Source of the DNA: CAVSMC01 sp963798655
Lineage (GTDB): Bacteria > Pseudomonadota > Gammaproteobacteria > Burkholderiales > Casimicrobiaceae
NCBI GenBank assembly: GCA_963798655.1
Contig: CAWCUH010000012.1
Span: forward strand, 62,001-126,000
Direction of reading: 5' to 3'
Length of the DNA stretch: 64,000 nt
The position numbers were made by a program, and so were the translations under genes. This document shows, in pieces, positions 42,132 to 51,763 of the stretch. Below the pieces are notes generated by a model. That model was not told the DNA's origin, made no database searches, and was given only the letters and a program-made list of their open reading frames with translations. The first letter of the stretch is position 1; each line of letters opens with the position of its first letter.

Positions 42132-43100
42132 ATGCGCAGCCTCAAGAGTTGTTGGTTGATCCTGTGTGCGATCGTCGTCGGCGCGGGCCTCGCCGGCGCA
42201 GCGACCGCGGACGAGCAGGCGGTGCGGCAAGCGCTGGACAGGGACAAGGTGTGCACCAAGTGCCACGACGAGAACGACAACAAGCCGATCCTCGCGATCT
42301 ATCAGACAAAGCATGGCGTCAAGGCCGATGCGCGGACGCCCGGTTGCCAGACATGCCACGGCGCGAGTGAGCTGCACGTGCGCAATCCGCGGGGAACCAA
42401 GGAGCGGCCGGCGCCAGACGTGAGCTTCGGGTCGAAGTCCAAAACCGCGCTGGACGAGAAGAACGGCACGTGCCTGTCCTGCCACCAGGCGGACGCACGC
42501 GCCTTCTGGAGCGGAAGCACGCACCAGACGCACGATCTCGCGTGCGCGGATTGTCACACCGTGCACGCGCCGCGCGACGCCGTCCTTGCGAAGTTCAGCC
42601 AGCCTGACGTCTGCGAGACGTGCCACAAGACGCAGCGCGCGCAGACTCACCTGTTCTCCCGTCACCCGATCCTGGAGGGCAAGGTCGCCTGCTCCGATTG
42701 TCACGCGCCGCACGGATCGACCGGACCGAAGCTCCTCGTGAAGAACACGGTGAACGAGACCTGCTACACGTGCCACGCCGAGAAGCGCGGTCCGTTCCTG
42801 TGGGAGCACAGTCCCGTCGTCGACGACTGCACGAACTGCCACACACCGCATGGATCCAACAACGCCGCCCTGCTCAAGGTGCGTGTGCCGTGGCTGTGCC
42901 AGTCTTGCCACAGCGGCGATCACGGCGCGGCGATCAACAGCGGCGCGAACCTGCCGCGCGGCAACGCCACGACGGTCAACGGACTGCAACCGCTGGGCAA
43001 TCAGAGTCCGCGCGCACAGACGAATGCGCGCGCCTGCCTCAATTGCCATGTGCTCGTGCACGGCTCGAATCATCCGGCCGGAACGAAGTTCCAGCGATAG
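42132..43100 (+). CDS. DmsE/MtrA-family decaheme cytochrome c (pair 1)
   Basis: 322 residues. A signal peptide ends near AATAD. Ten CX2CH motifs (CTKCH, CQTCH, CLSCH, CADCH, CETCH, CSDCH, CYTCH, CTNCH, CQSCH, CLNCH) have the family spacing, and HPILEGKVACSDCHAPHGS is characteristic. MtrA-type proteins sit inside an MtrB porin and carry electrons through the outer membrane. ATG 42132 has GGGAGCGGAA upstream. The partner porin begins 24 bases downstream. Confidence 0.93.
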   Translation: MRSLKSCWLILCAIVVGAGLAGAATADEQAVRQALDRDKVCTKCHDENDNKPILAIYQTKHGVKADARTPGCQTCHGASELHVRNPRGTKERPAPDVSFGSKSKTALDEKNGTCLSCHQADARAFWSGSTHQTHDLACADCHTVHAPRDAVLAKFSQPDVCETCHKTQRAQTHLFSRHPILEGKVACSDCHAPHGSTGPKLLVKNTVNETCYTCHAEKRGPFLWEHSPVVDDCTNCHTPHGSNNAALLKVRVPWLCQSCHSGDHGAAINSGANLPRGNATTVNGLQPLGNQSPRAQTNARACLNCHVLVHGSNHPAGTKFQR

Positions 43101-43124
43101 CCACCGCGAATCGGGGAGCAGGTC

Positions 43125-45785
43125 ATGAACAACAGGCAGCAACGCTTTGCAGTGCGCGCGTCGGTTCTCGCGGTGAGAACAGCGCTGATCGCCGTCGCCG
43201 CGGTATCCGCCGCGCGAGCCGCTGAAAGCGACGACGTGAAGCAGCAGACGCAGCCGACGAGCAGCGTCGAGGTAGGCGCCGGCTACGTGAGCCAGGACTC
43301 GTTCAAGTTCGGCCAGTACAACGGCCTCTTCAACAAGGGCGCGTACGGCATCTTCGGTTTTCGCGCCTACGGCGGCGGCACGTACGACGCCGCCGACCCG
43401 ACGCGATGGAGCGTCACCGGCACCGATCTCGGTCTCGAAACGCGCGACGTTGCGATCCAGTACGGCCAGCAGGGCAGGTTCCGGATCGACGTCGGCTACG
43501 ACGAGCTGCGCCGCGCGCGTTCGGATACGTACCAGACGCCGTACCTCGGCGCCGGTGGCAATACGCTGACGCTGCCAGCGAATTGGGCGCGTCCTGTCGT
43601 GCCGCAGGTCAATCCGACAGGTGTCAACTTCCGCTCGCTGTCCCCGACGACGGGTCTCGCACCGTCGCTCGTCGGCGGTGTCGTGACGCCGCCGACGGCG
43701 GCGCAGCAGGCGATCGTCAACAACATCCTCGCGAACGACGTACCGGCGTTCCACAACGTCGACATCGACACCAAGCGAAAGCGCCTCGACGGCGGCTTCA
43801 GCTACAACATCGACGCCAATTGGCAGATCAAGGTGAGCGCCCGCACCGAGAAGAAGGACGGTCTCAAGCTGTTGAGCACGGTAAGCTCACAGGTGAGTGA
43901 GTTCGCGGCGGTCATCCCGGACCTGATCGACCAGAAGACCGACCAGTACAACGCGAGCATCACCTACAGCGTTCCGAAGGGCTTCTTCCAGGCCGCGTAT
44001 TACGGATCGGTGTTCAAGAACGACGTCGGCTCGATGACATGGAGCGACGTCAACGACCCGTCGAAGTCGGCGACGATGAGCAGCGCGCCGAGCAACGACT
44101 TCCATCAGTTCCTGCTGACCGGCGGCTACAACTTCACGCGGACGACGAAGCTCGTCATGAGCGGCTCGTACGCGCGCAACACTCAGGACGACGCGTTCAT
44201 CAGCACGGCTCAGAACAATCAGCTTCCGCTCGGCCTGCCCACGTCGTCGCTGCACGGACTCGTCGAAACGTCGGACTTCAACGCCAGGCTGTCGGCGATG
44301 CCGGTCAAGGGCCTGAACCTGAACGCCACGTACAAGTACAACGACCGCGACAACAAGACGCCGGTCAACACATATTACTTCCAGGACGCGAGCGAGGCGA
44401 GAGCAACTGCCGCATCGCCGTTCAATGCCGCACTGGGCCTCGCGCCGAACGCGCTGGGCAGCAACATCAACATCTATGCGAACCGTCCGTACAGCAAGCG
44501 GCTGAACCAGTTCAACCTCGACGCGAATTACGCGGCCGCCCCGGGACAATCGATCCTGGGCGGATACGAATACCAGCAGATCGACCGCTCTTGCCCGGGC
44601 TCGTGGATCAACTGCGCCGACGCGCCGCGCACGCGCGAGAACACGCTGAAGGCCGAATGGCATGCGAATCCGCGCGACGACGTCGACGCGAGGCTCGCCT
44701 ATGCCTATTCGGAGCGCCGCGTGAACTACGACGAGAACGCATTCCTCGCGCTCGTACCGGCGGCGAACCTCGTGCCCGCAGGCGGTGCGACCGAAAGCGC
44801 TTACCAATACCTGCAGGAAACGGGGCTCACGGGCTTCGGCCCTGTCGCTGGCTTTCCGACCACGCCGCTCACCGGCAACGCGGCGATCTTCTCGCCGAAC
44901 AACAACATCCTGCCCCAGGCGCTGTACGGCAGCCGCAACAACATCAACGAGGAGGTGGGGATGCGGCGGTACAACATGGCCGACCGCAACCGCAACAAGG
45001 CGCGCGCCACGGTCAATTGGCAGGCGAACGAGAAACTTGGCCTCATGGGCAACGTCGAGTACCTGGACGACGACTACAGGAACTCGGTGTTCGGCCTGCA
45101 AAGCATGCGCAGCTGGGCCGCGACGCTCGACGGCTCGTACTCGATGAACGAATCGCTGAGCGCGAACCTGTTCTACACATACGAGGACCGCACGACCAAG
45201 ACGGCGGGCGAATCCTTCAGCGCGAACAGCAACACGGCGAACGTCGGCGGAGTCGCAGGCAACACCGTCGTCGACGGCGGCTGTTTTGCGACGGTTCAAC
45301 AGCGAAACAACAACGCGAAGATCGACCCGTGCAACAACTGGGCGACCGACATGCGCGACAAGGTCAATACGCTCGGTGCAGGCCTGCGCTATCGCGGGCT
45401 GATGGGTGGCAAGCTCGACGTCGGCGGCGACGTGCTGTTCAGCTGGGCGCGCACCGACATCGCGGTTTCGGGCGGAAGCTACGTGAACAACCCGCTTGCA
45501 GTCGCGAACCGGCCGGCGGTCACGCCCGCGGTGCTGTTCATCGCGGCGCAGAGCTTCCCGACGGTGACCAACAACAGCGTCGAGTTGCGGATCACCGGCG
45601 TCTATTCGATCGACAAGTCGTCCGCGGTCCGCGCGTTCTACTGGTACCAGCACCTGAACAGCACCGACTATGTGTACGACGGCATGCAATTCGGCACCAT
45701 CACTGCCGTCATGCCGAGCAACGAGCAGGCGCCGAGCTACAACGTCTCGGTCGTCGGCATCAGCTATGTGTACAGCTGGCAGTAG
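43125..45785 (+). CDS. MtrB/PioB-family outer membrane porin (pair 1)
   Basis: 886 residues, the largest of the three copies. A signal peptide ends near SAARAAE. The remainder is rich in alternating polar and hydrophobic strands with aromatic girdles, as in the 26-strand MtrB barrel. The last residues are VVGISYVYSWQ, a typical barrel end. No N-terminal CXXC motif is present. Two cysteine pairs (CPGSWINC and another near residues 725-735) fall in predicted loops. It should house the decaheme protein encoded upstream and form a transmembrane electron conduit. Confidence 0.9.
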   Translation: MNNRQQRFAVRASVLAVRTALIAVAAVSAARAAESDDVKQQTQPTSSVEVGAGYVSQDSFKFGQYNGLFNKGAYGIFGFRAYGGGTYDAADPTRWSVTGTDLGLETRDVAIQYGQQGRFRIDVGYDELRRARSDTYQTPYLGAGGNTLTLPANWARPVVPQVNPTGVNFRSLSPTTGLAPSLVGGVVTPPTAAQQAIVNNILANDVPAFHNVDIDTKRKRLDGGFSYNIDANWQIKVSARTEKKDGLKLLSTVSSQVSEFAAVIPDLIDQKTDQYNASITYSVPKGFFQAAYYGSVFKNDVGSMTWSDVNDPSKSATMSSAPSNDFHQFLLTGGYNFTRTTKLVMSGSYARNTQDDAFISTAQNNQLPLGLPTSSLHGLVETSDFNARLSAMPVKGLNLNATYKYNDRDNKTPVNTYYFQDASEARATAASPFNAALGLAPNALGSNINIYANRPYSKRLNQFNLDANYAAAPGQSILGGYEYQQIDRSCPGSWINCADAPRTRENTLKAEWHANPRDDVDARLAYAYSERRVNYDENAFLALVPAANLVPAGGATESAYQYLQETGLTGFGPVAGFPTTPLTGNAAIFSPNNNILPQALYGSRNNINEEVGMRRYNMADRNRNKARATVNWQANEKLGLMGNVEYLDDDYRNSVFGLQSMRSWAATLDGSYSMNESLSANLFYTYEDRTTKTAGESFSANSNTANVGGVAGNTVVDGGCFATVQQRNNNAKIDPCNNWATDMRDKVNTLGAGLRYRGLMGGKLDVGGDVLFSWARTDIAVSGGSYVNNPLAVANRPAVTPAVLFIAAQSFPTVTNNSVELRITGVYSIDKSSAVRAFYWYQHLNSTDYVYDGMQFGTITAVMPSNEQAPSYNVSVVGISYVYSWQ

Positions 45786-45897
45786 GCGAGCGACGGCAAG
45801 ATCCCGCGGCTAACGCCAACGGCGCGTCGCCCGATGATCGGCTCGCGCAACCCTGACGGAGTTGCGCTGCCGGCTCACTCGCGTGAGGAGCACCTTC

Positions 45898-46575
45898 ATG
45901 ATCGCCAAGTGGAACGGCCGTGAGATTCGCCGGCGGGTGGTCTCGGCATCGATGGCGTCGCTCGCGGCCGCTTGCATCGCCATCGCGAGCTTGCCACCTC
46001 GGGACGTGCTTGCGCAGCGCGCGGATCGAACCGGCAAGGAAGTCGTAGAGACGCTTTGCATCTCATGTCACGGCAGCGGCGCGAACGGCGCCCCCCGGAT
46101 CGGCGACAAGAAGGCCTGGGCGCCTCGGGCGTCTGCCGGCCTGACCAGCCTGACGCAGCACGCGCTCGACGGCATTCGCCAGATGCCGCCCCACGGCGGC
46201 AATCCGAGTTTGAGCGATACCGAGATCGAGCGCGCGATCACCTACATGGTGAATCGATCGGGGGGCGAGTGGAGCGAGCCGGTGAGCCGAACCGGCGGCG
46301 CCGTCCAGCGAACGGGCGCGCAAATCGTCGACGCGCAATGCTCGAAGTGTCACCGCACGGGCGTCGGCGGCGCGCCGAAGATCGGCGATCGCCCGGCATG
46401 GATCAAGCGCGAGACGAAGGGAATGGACTACCTGGTTCGCTCCGCGATCAATGGTCACGGCGGCATGCCACCGCGCGGCGGCATGGCGAACCTGACGGAC
46501 GCCGAGATCCGCGGCGCGGTCATCTACATGATGAACTACGGCGCCGCGACGGCGAAGCAATCGAACTCGCGGTAA
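45898..46575 (+). CDS. Diheme class I (c5-type) cytochrome
   Basis: 225 residues from ATG 45898 (GAGGAG upstream). A signal segment spans about 17-40. Two cytochrome c5-like domains each have a heme site (CISCHGSG, CSKCHRTG), the APRIGDKKAW/APKIGDRPAW turn and a methionine loop (MPPHGG, MPPRGG). It is probably a periplasmic electron carrier. It follows the porin of pair 1 by about 110 bases on the same strand, so it may belong to that operon. Confidence 0.87.
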   Translation: MIAKWNGREIRRRVVSASMASLAAACIAIASLPPRDVLAQRADRTGKEVVETLCISCHGSGANGAPRIGDKKAWAPRASAGLTSLTQHALDGIRQMPPHGGNPSLSDTEIERAITYMVNRSGGEWSEPVSRTGGAVQRTGAQIVDAQCSKCHRTGVGGAPKIGDRPAWIKRETKGMDYLVRSAINGHGGMPPRGGMANLTDAEIRGAVIYMMNYGAATAKQSNSR

Positions 46576-46614
46576 CGAAGCAAGCTGCTTGCCGCGAACC
46601 TGACCCCCAAAGCG

Positions 46615-47070
46615 TCAGATCGTGTGCTCGACGGTAAACCGAGCCTCGACGGCTTTCGCGCCCGGCTGTCGCGTGATCGCGACGCGGATCGCATATCGCC
46701 CCGACCAGACGAAGGCGAAGAGTTCGCTGTAATCGGCGAGTCCCCCCGCCTGCGTGTGAAGCAACGGTTTCGTCGACACTTTTCCGCGGGGATCGGTCAC
46801 CGTCACGACGACCTCGGCGTCACCGATCCGCTTGCCGCTCTTGGCCTCGTCGACCGTGACGAGGATGTGCTGTGATCCGGGCGGCGGATTCGCCGGATGC
46901 GAATCGCGGTGTCCCTCGGCGCGCAACGCGATCTCCGCCGGCACGATGCCGAGGTTCACGATCAGGCCGTCGACGTTCGCCGAGTGCTGCGCCGTCGCGG
47001 ACGTCGAAAGCAGCGCCGTCACCAGTGCGCCAACTGCGATAAAGCCCGAGAGCTTTGCAAGCGGGTTCAC
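46615..47070 (-). CDS. Exported beta-sandwich-like protein of unknown function
   Basis: 151 residues if it starts at the GTG at 47070, which gives a clean signal peptide (LAKLSGFIAVGALVTALL then ATAQ). No strong ribosome site is seen, and an upstream start would add 38 residues without export features. The mature part (LIVNLGIVPAEIALRA, HILVTVDEAKSGKRIGDAEV, YAIRVAITRQPG) looks like an Ig-like or YtkA/FixH-type periplasmic domain. It lies convergent to the c5 cytochrome and beyond two hairpins from porin 2. Function unknown. Confidence 0.6.
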   Translation of the reverse strand: MNPLAKLSGFIAVGALVTALLSTSATAQHSANVDGLIVNLGIVPAEIALRAEGHRDSHPANPPPGSQHILVTVDEAKSGKRIGDAEVVVTVTDPRGKVSTKPLLHTQAGGLADYSELFAFVWSGRYAIRVAITRQPGAKAVEARFTVEHTI

Positions 47071-47152
47071 GATAATGAGACTATGCTTTTCGACGATGTC
47101 GAACTTGACGGTCGTCAAATGCGCGCGACGCGCGGCCGCAGCCTGCAGGAAA

Positions 47153-47215
47153 TGAGCGGGCCGGCTCGCCGCCGGCCCGCTCATGTCTGCGCGAGGGAAT
47201 CAGCTTCCCTCGCGC
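47153..47215 (-). terminator. Tandem strong hairpins after porin 2
   Basis: Two perfect stem-loops follow the stop at 47220 on the minus strand. One is 11 bp (47189-47199 with 47205-47215, 5-base loop), the other 13 bp (47153-47165 with 47171-47183, 5-base loop). No long T-run is present, so they may stop transcription with Rho or stabilise the message. Confidence 0.55.
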
Positions 47216-47219
47216 CGCT

Positions 47220-49460
47220 TCACTTGAACGAGTACGTCGCGATCACGTAGACGATGTTCGCCGTGTAGCCCGGATTGGCGAACGCGCCCGACAGCCAGCT
47301 GTTGTTCGTGCCACCGAGATTCTGGTAGTACGGATAGTAGCCCTGGTATCCGCGCATCTGATCGTCCTTGTAGTCGTATTGCTCGTACGCGTACCCGAAA
47401 GTTGCGCTCCAGTTCTTCGTGATCCGGTAGTCGGCCTTGACGTTGATCCGTGTCCACTCGGTATTGTCGGTCACGTAGTTGATCAGCGGACCGCCCAGGT
47501 AGCCGCCGGCGCCGGCTTGATTGCCCGACCAGAAATCGACACCGCCGTCGCTCTTCTGCCAGCTGAACGACCCGCTGATCGACAGCCGCTCGTTGACCGG
47601 CCAATCGCCGACAAGGCCGACTAGCCAGTTGCGCTGCGTGTTCTTCGTGCCCCAGTCGAAATCGGTCGGCGTCTGCGCTCCGCCGGGCAGCGGGCCGGTC
47701 CCCTGGTGATACGCCTGGTCGAACTTGACCTCGTTCCAGTTGCCGAGCACCGTCACGCGGAACTGATCCGGGTCGCCGACGCCGAGGCTCGCATCGTAGG
47801 TCGTCTTCGTGTCGTCGGTGCGGCCGTAGTAGAGGTCCTTGTAGTCGGTCTTCTTGTACGTCGCGCCCAGCCCGACGTTCACGTTCGTCGCCGCCGCCCA
47901 ATCGATGGTGGCCTTGATCTCGTTACGGTCGTGGTTCGAGATGTCGTACGCCGAGAAGTAGTATTGCACCTGATTCGGATTCGCCGTGCCGCTCGCGGTG
48001 AACCGGTGGTCGATATCCGAGCGCCGCTGCGTATACGTGTACTTCACGCGCCCGGCGAGCTTCGGCAGCATGCTGTTGCGATACTCGATCCACAGCTTGT
48101 TGTCCTCGGTCTCGGTGGCGTACTCGAGATCGCGTTCGACCTTGAGGTAGTTGTAGCCGGCCATCAGCTTCTGCTTGCCGAAGCGATACCCGCCTTCGAT
48201 GCCGAACTCGTTCTTCGTGAACGCGAACGGCTCGCCCGCGGGCTCGGCGGCGATGCAGAAGCGCGTCGCGCTGTTGCTGCCCGGGCAACCTGTCCCCAGT
48301 CCACCGGCCGCGTAGGAAATCGGCGTCGAGTTGTTCTCCTTGTCGTAATAGTTGTAGTAGATGCGGCCGTCGAGCCCGCGCATCGGGCTCGTGTGCAGCG
48401 CGACCGCGATGCTCGTCGTCTTGTGCTCGCCGTCGAAGTGCGGCGAGCTCGGGGCCGTGATCAGCGTGCCGACCGCTGCCGGCGGCGCCGCGCTGGACGT
48501 CGGCTTCAGCCCTCCGGCGCCGACGTCGAAGCCATTGCTGAGCTCGCTGTAACTCGCGCGCGCCGTGAACGTCGAGTCCCACGGCAGGTCGCGCACCATC
48601 GCGTTCAGGCTCCACTTCTTCAGGTCGTTGTCCGGTGACGAGTAGAACGTGTCGAGCGCGTTGCGCATGTAGAAGTTCGACCATTGCATGTTGTCGACGC
48701 TGTCCGTGAACTTGCTGTCGAGGAAGCCGAGCTTCATGCTCCACGTCTTGCCGTTGTAGCCGGCCTCGATCAGCGAGTTCCTGGTGCGGTACTCGACCGG
48801 CATGCCGACTTCGATCAGGCCGTTGCCCGATCCGGTGCCGAGCTGACCGCTCATCGGCCGCACGCCGGTGGTCTTCACTTCGTTGTAGTCGCCGCGCAGG
48901 AACCACGGCGAGTTCGCCGACACTTCGACGTTGGCTCCGACCGTGTCGCGCTGCAAGCCGTAGTTGAAGCTGTTCCACGTCGCAGGGTTCTGGAACGGCG
49001 GATACGTGCCCGAGGCCGTCTGCAGCGTCGTGCCCGGATTCGCGAGCGGCGTCAGCGCGTTCCACGACAGGTTGTGCGGAATCTTGTCCCAGTAGAACTG
49101 GCCCTTGAACGCACCCCATCCTCCGCCGCGAACGTTGACGAACTGGTCGTCGAGCCCCAGGTTCTCGCCGTACCCGCGGAAGAAGTACTGGCTGTTGCCG
49201 CCGAAGACGTCGAAGACGCCGATCGCGGTGTTGCGAAGGTCACGATACTCGTTCGCCTTCGCCTCGTCGCGCGGGCCGGTGAACGGCGCCGTCGAGCTGG
49301 CCGACGTGCCGTATGCGCCATTGCGCTGGTCGCCGTCGACGTTCGCGCCCCGGAATCCCGCCCCGACCGAGCCGTCCCACACGAAGGGTTCGTCGGCCGC
49401 CCATGCGGATCCACCTGCGAACAGGCTTGCCACGATCGTGGCGATGAGCTTCATTCTCAT
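47220..49460 (-). CDS. MtrB/PioB-family outer membrane porin (pair 2)
   Basis: 746 residues. A signal peptide ends near SAWAAD. It then has repeating beta-strand signatures with many Tyr/Trp and Asn/Asp turns, and the C-terminal strand is VYVIATYSFK. It opens with the family-like FVWDGSVGAGFRGANVDGD. No CXXC motif; one close cysteine pair (about GTGCPG and RFCIA) lies in a predicted loop. It lies 18 bases downstream of the decaheme gene, so the two form a porin-cytochrome unit. Confidence 0.92.
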   Translation of the reverse strand: MRMKLIATIVASLFAGGSAWAADEPFVWDGSVGAGFRGANVDGDQRNGAYGTSASSTAPFTGPRDEAKANEYRDLRNTAIGVFDVFGGNSQYFFRGYGENLGLDDQFVNVRGGGWGAFKGQFYWDKIPHNLSWNALTPLANPGTTLQTASGTYPPFQNPATWNSFNYGLQRDTVGANVEVSANSPWFLRGDYNEVKTTGVRPMSGQLGTGSGNGLIEVGMPVEYRTRNSLIEAGYNGKTWSMKLGFLDSKFTDSVDNMQWSNFYMRNALDTFYSSPDNDLKKWSLNAMVRDLPWDSTFTARASYSELSNGFDVGAGGLKPTSSAAPPAAVGTLITAPSSPHFDGEHKTTSIAVALHTSPMRGLDGRIYYNYYDKENNSTPISYAAGGLGTGCPGSNSATRFCIAAEPAGEPFAFTKNEFGIEGGYRFGKQKLMAGYNYLKVERDLEYATETEDNKLWIEYRNSMLPKLAGRVKYTYTQRRSDIDHRFTASGTANPNQVQYYFSAYDISNHDRNEIKATIDWAAATNVNVGLGATYKKTDYKDLYYGRTDDTKTTYDASLGVGDPDQFRVTVLGNWNEVKFDQAYHQGTGPLPGGAQTPTDFDWGTKNTQRNWLVGLVGDWPVNERLSISGSFSWQKSDGGVDFWSGNQAGAGGYLGGPLINYVTDNTEWTRINVKADYRITKNWSATFGYAYEQYDYKDDQMRGYQGYYPYYQNLGGTNNSWLSGAFANPGYTANIVYVIATYSFK

Positions 49461-49478
49461 GATCTCGTCCCCTTCGAG

Positions 49479-50438
49479 TTAGCGCAGGAAGAATTGGCCG
49501 TAGGCCGACGGCGGCGCATTGCTGCCGTGAATCTGGCGGTGGCAATTGACGCAGCCGCTTCCCTCGAAGCGGATGTTCGACGGCTGAACACCCGGCAGCG
49601 TGCCCCTGCCGTCGTAGATGCCGTGCGTGTGGCCGCCCGGGTGGCAGTCGGCGCACAGCGCCGGCGGCTTCTGCGCAAGAAGGCGGTTATGCGCCGAACC
49701 GTGCGGCGTGTGACACGTCGCGCAGTTCTCCATGACCGGCGGATGCTCGTGAATCCACGGGCCGCGCTTGTCGGCGTGGCAGCTCGTGCACAGATCCTGA
49801 TACGACTCCGCCTTCAGCATCACCGGCGTCATCGCGCCGTGCGGGTCGTGGCAGTCGTGGCAGGCGACCTTGCCCTCGACGATCGGGTGGTGCGACGGGC
49901 GCAGGATCTCCTCGCCCTGGTCGGTGTGACAGCTCACGCACGTCTTGTACGCGAGCTTGCGTGCCGTTGTCGTGAACGGCGACACCGTGGAGCTGCCGAT
50001 CTTCAGCATCTTGTCGTTGTTGCCCGCGAGGCCCGCATGCACGTCGTGGCAGTCGGTGCACGCGACATCGTTCTTCTTGTGCTGGCCCGACGTCCAGAAA
50101 GCGAGCTGCCGCTGGCCTGCGTGGCAGTTCATGCACACCGCGCTCTTCTGGTCGGCGGTTGCGTTCTTGTCGGTCAGCGCATTCGTCGGCTTCGCCTTCG
50201 ACGGATCGGCTACGTGCGCAGTGGCATCGCCATGGCACGTCTGGCATGCGGCGCCGCTCGCGTCGTTCTTCGCGCCGTGCGCGGTGAGCTGGATCGACTG
50301 CTGCGCCTTCTCGTGGCACTGCACGCACACCGGCTCGCCCGCGGCCGCCTTTTGCATCTGCGCGTACGCCGACGGCGTCGCGAGCACCGCGAAGGCTGCC
50401 GCAATGCCGGCCCCGGCGATGAAAGACTTGAATCGCAT
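49479..50438 (-). CDS. DmsE/MtrA-family decaheme cytochrome c (pair 2)
   Basis: 319 residues. A signal peptide ends near SAYAQ. Ten CX2CH sites: CVQCH, CQTCH, CMNCH, CTDCH, CVSCH, CHDCH, CTSCH, CATCH, CADCH, CVNCH. HHPIVEGKVACHDCHDPHGA marks the family, and the C-terminus is NAPPSAYGQFFLR, near-identical in shape to pair 3. It heads a two-gene minus-strand operon with its porin and has a perfect FNR-type palindrome 161 bases upstream. Confidence 0.94.
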   Translation of the reverse strand: MRFKSFIAGAGIAAAFAVLATPSAYAQMQKAAAGEPVCVQCHEKAQQSIQLTAHGAKNDASGAACQTCHGDATAHVADPSKAKPTNALTDKNATADQKSAVCMNCHAGQRQLAFWTSGQHKKNDVACTDCHDVHAGLAGNNDKMLKIGSSTVSPFTTTARKLAYKTCVSCHTDQGEEILRPSHHPIVEGKVACHDCHDPHGAMTPVMLKAESYQDLCTSCHADKRGPWIHEHPPVMENCATCHTPHGSAHNRLLAQKPPALCADCHPGGHTHGIYDGRGTLPGVQPSNIRFEGSGCVNCHRQIHGSNAPPSAYGQFFLR

Positions 50439-50599
50439 TCTTATCTCCCTTGGCTTGCGTCGTCCTGCATTTGAGCAGCACGCGTTTCGATTGCCTGGCG
50501 CTGCGCTCGGTCGCGCGACCGCTCGAGCCGGCTCGCACCACGCGGCCCCGCTGCCGACGACGACACACGCTAAGTTCGAGCACGGGCGGGTCGCGCCCG

Positions 50600-50613
50600 T
50601 TGACGTACGTCAA
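50600..50613. promoter_or_regulatory. FNR/CRP-family box upstream of decaheme pair 2
   Basis: The site is ttgacgtacgtcaa, a fully palindromic 14-mer. It lies 161 bases before the start at 50438 and just past the truncated end of the group II intron. Confidence 0.65.
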
Positions 50614-50704
50614 AGGCCTGGAAGCGTCATCGAATCGGGCCGAAATGCGTTGTGCTGCAGCCACGCGGCATTACGTCGCACCGCGAAACGGTCCGCGCGT
50701 GCGG

Positions 50705-51712
<1,008 letters not shown>

Positions 51713-51717
51713 GCAAC

Positions 51718-51744
51718 AAAAAACCGCGCCCGTTGCGGGCGCGG
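51718..51744 (-). terminator. Rho-independent terminator of porin 3
   Basis: On the minus strand a 9-bp stem (ccgcgcccg with cgggcgcgg, arms 51724-51732 and 51736-51744) and a three-base loop are followed by TTTTTT (51718-51723). It lies 19 bases after the porin 3 stop, and the intron begins at 51712. Confidence 0.88.
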
Positions 51745-51763
51745 CCTTGCGGTAAGGGGCGTA

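Noticed and set aside
47070..47184. The longer start at 47184 for the unknown exported protein
   Set aside because: The extra 38 residues overlap the hairpin region and hide the signal peptide, so the GTG at 47070 fits better.
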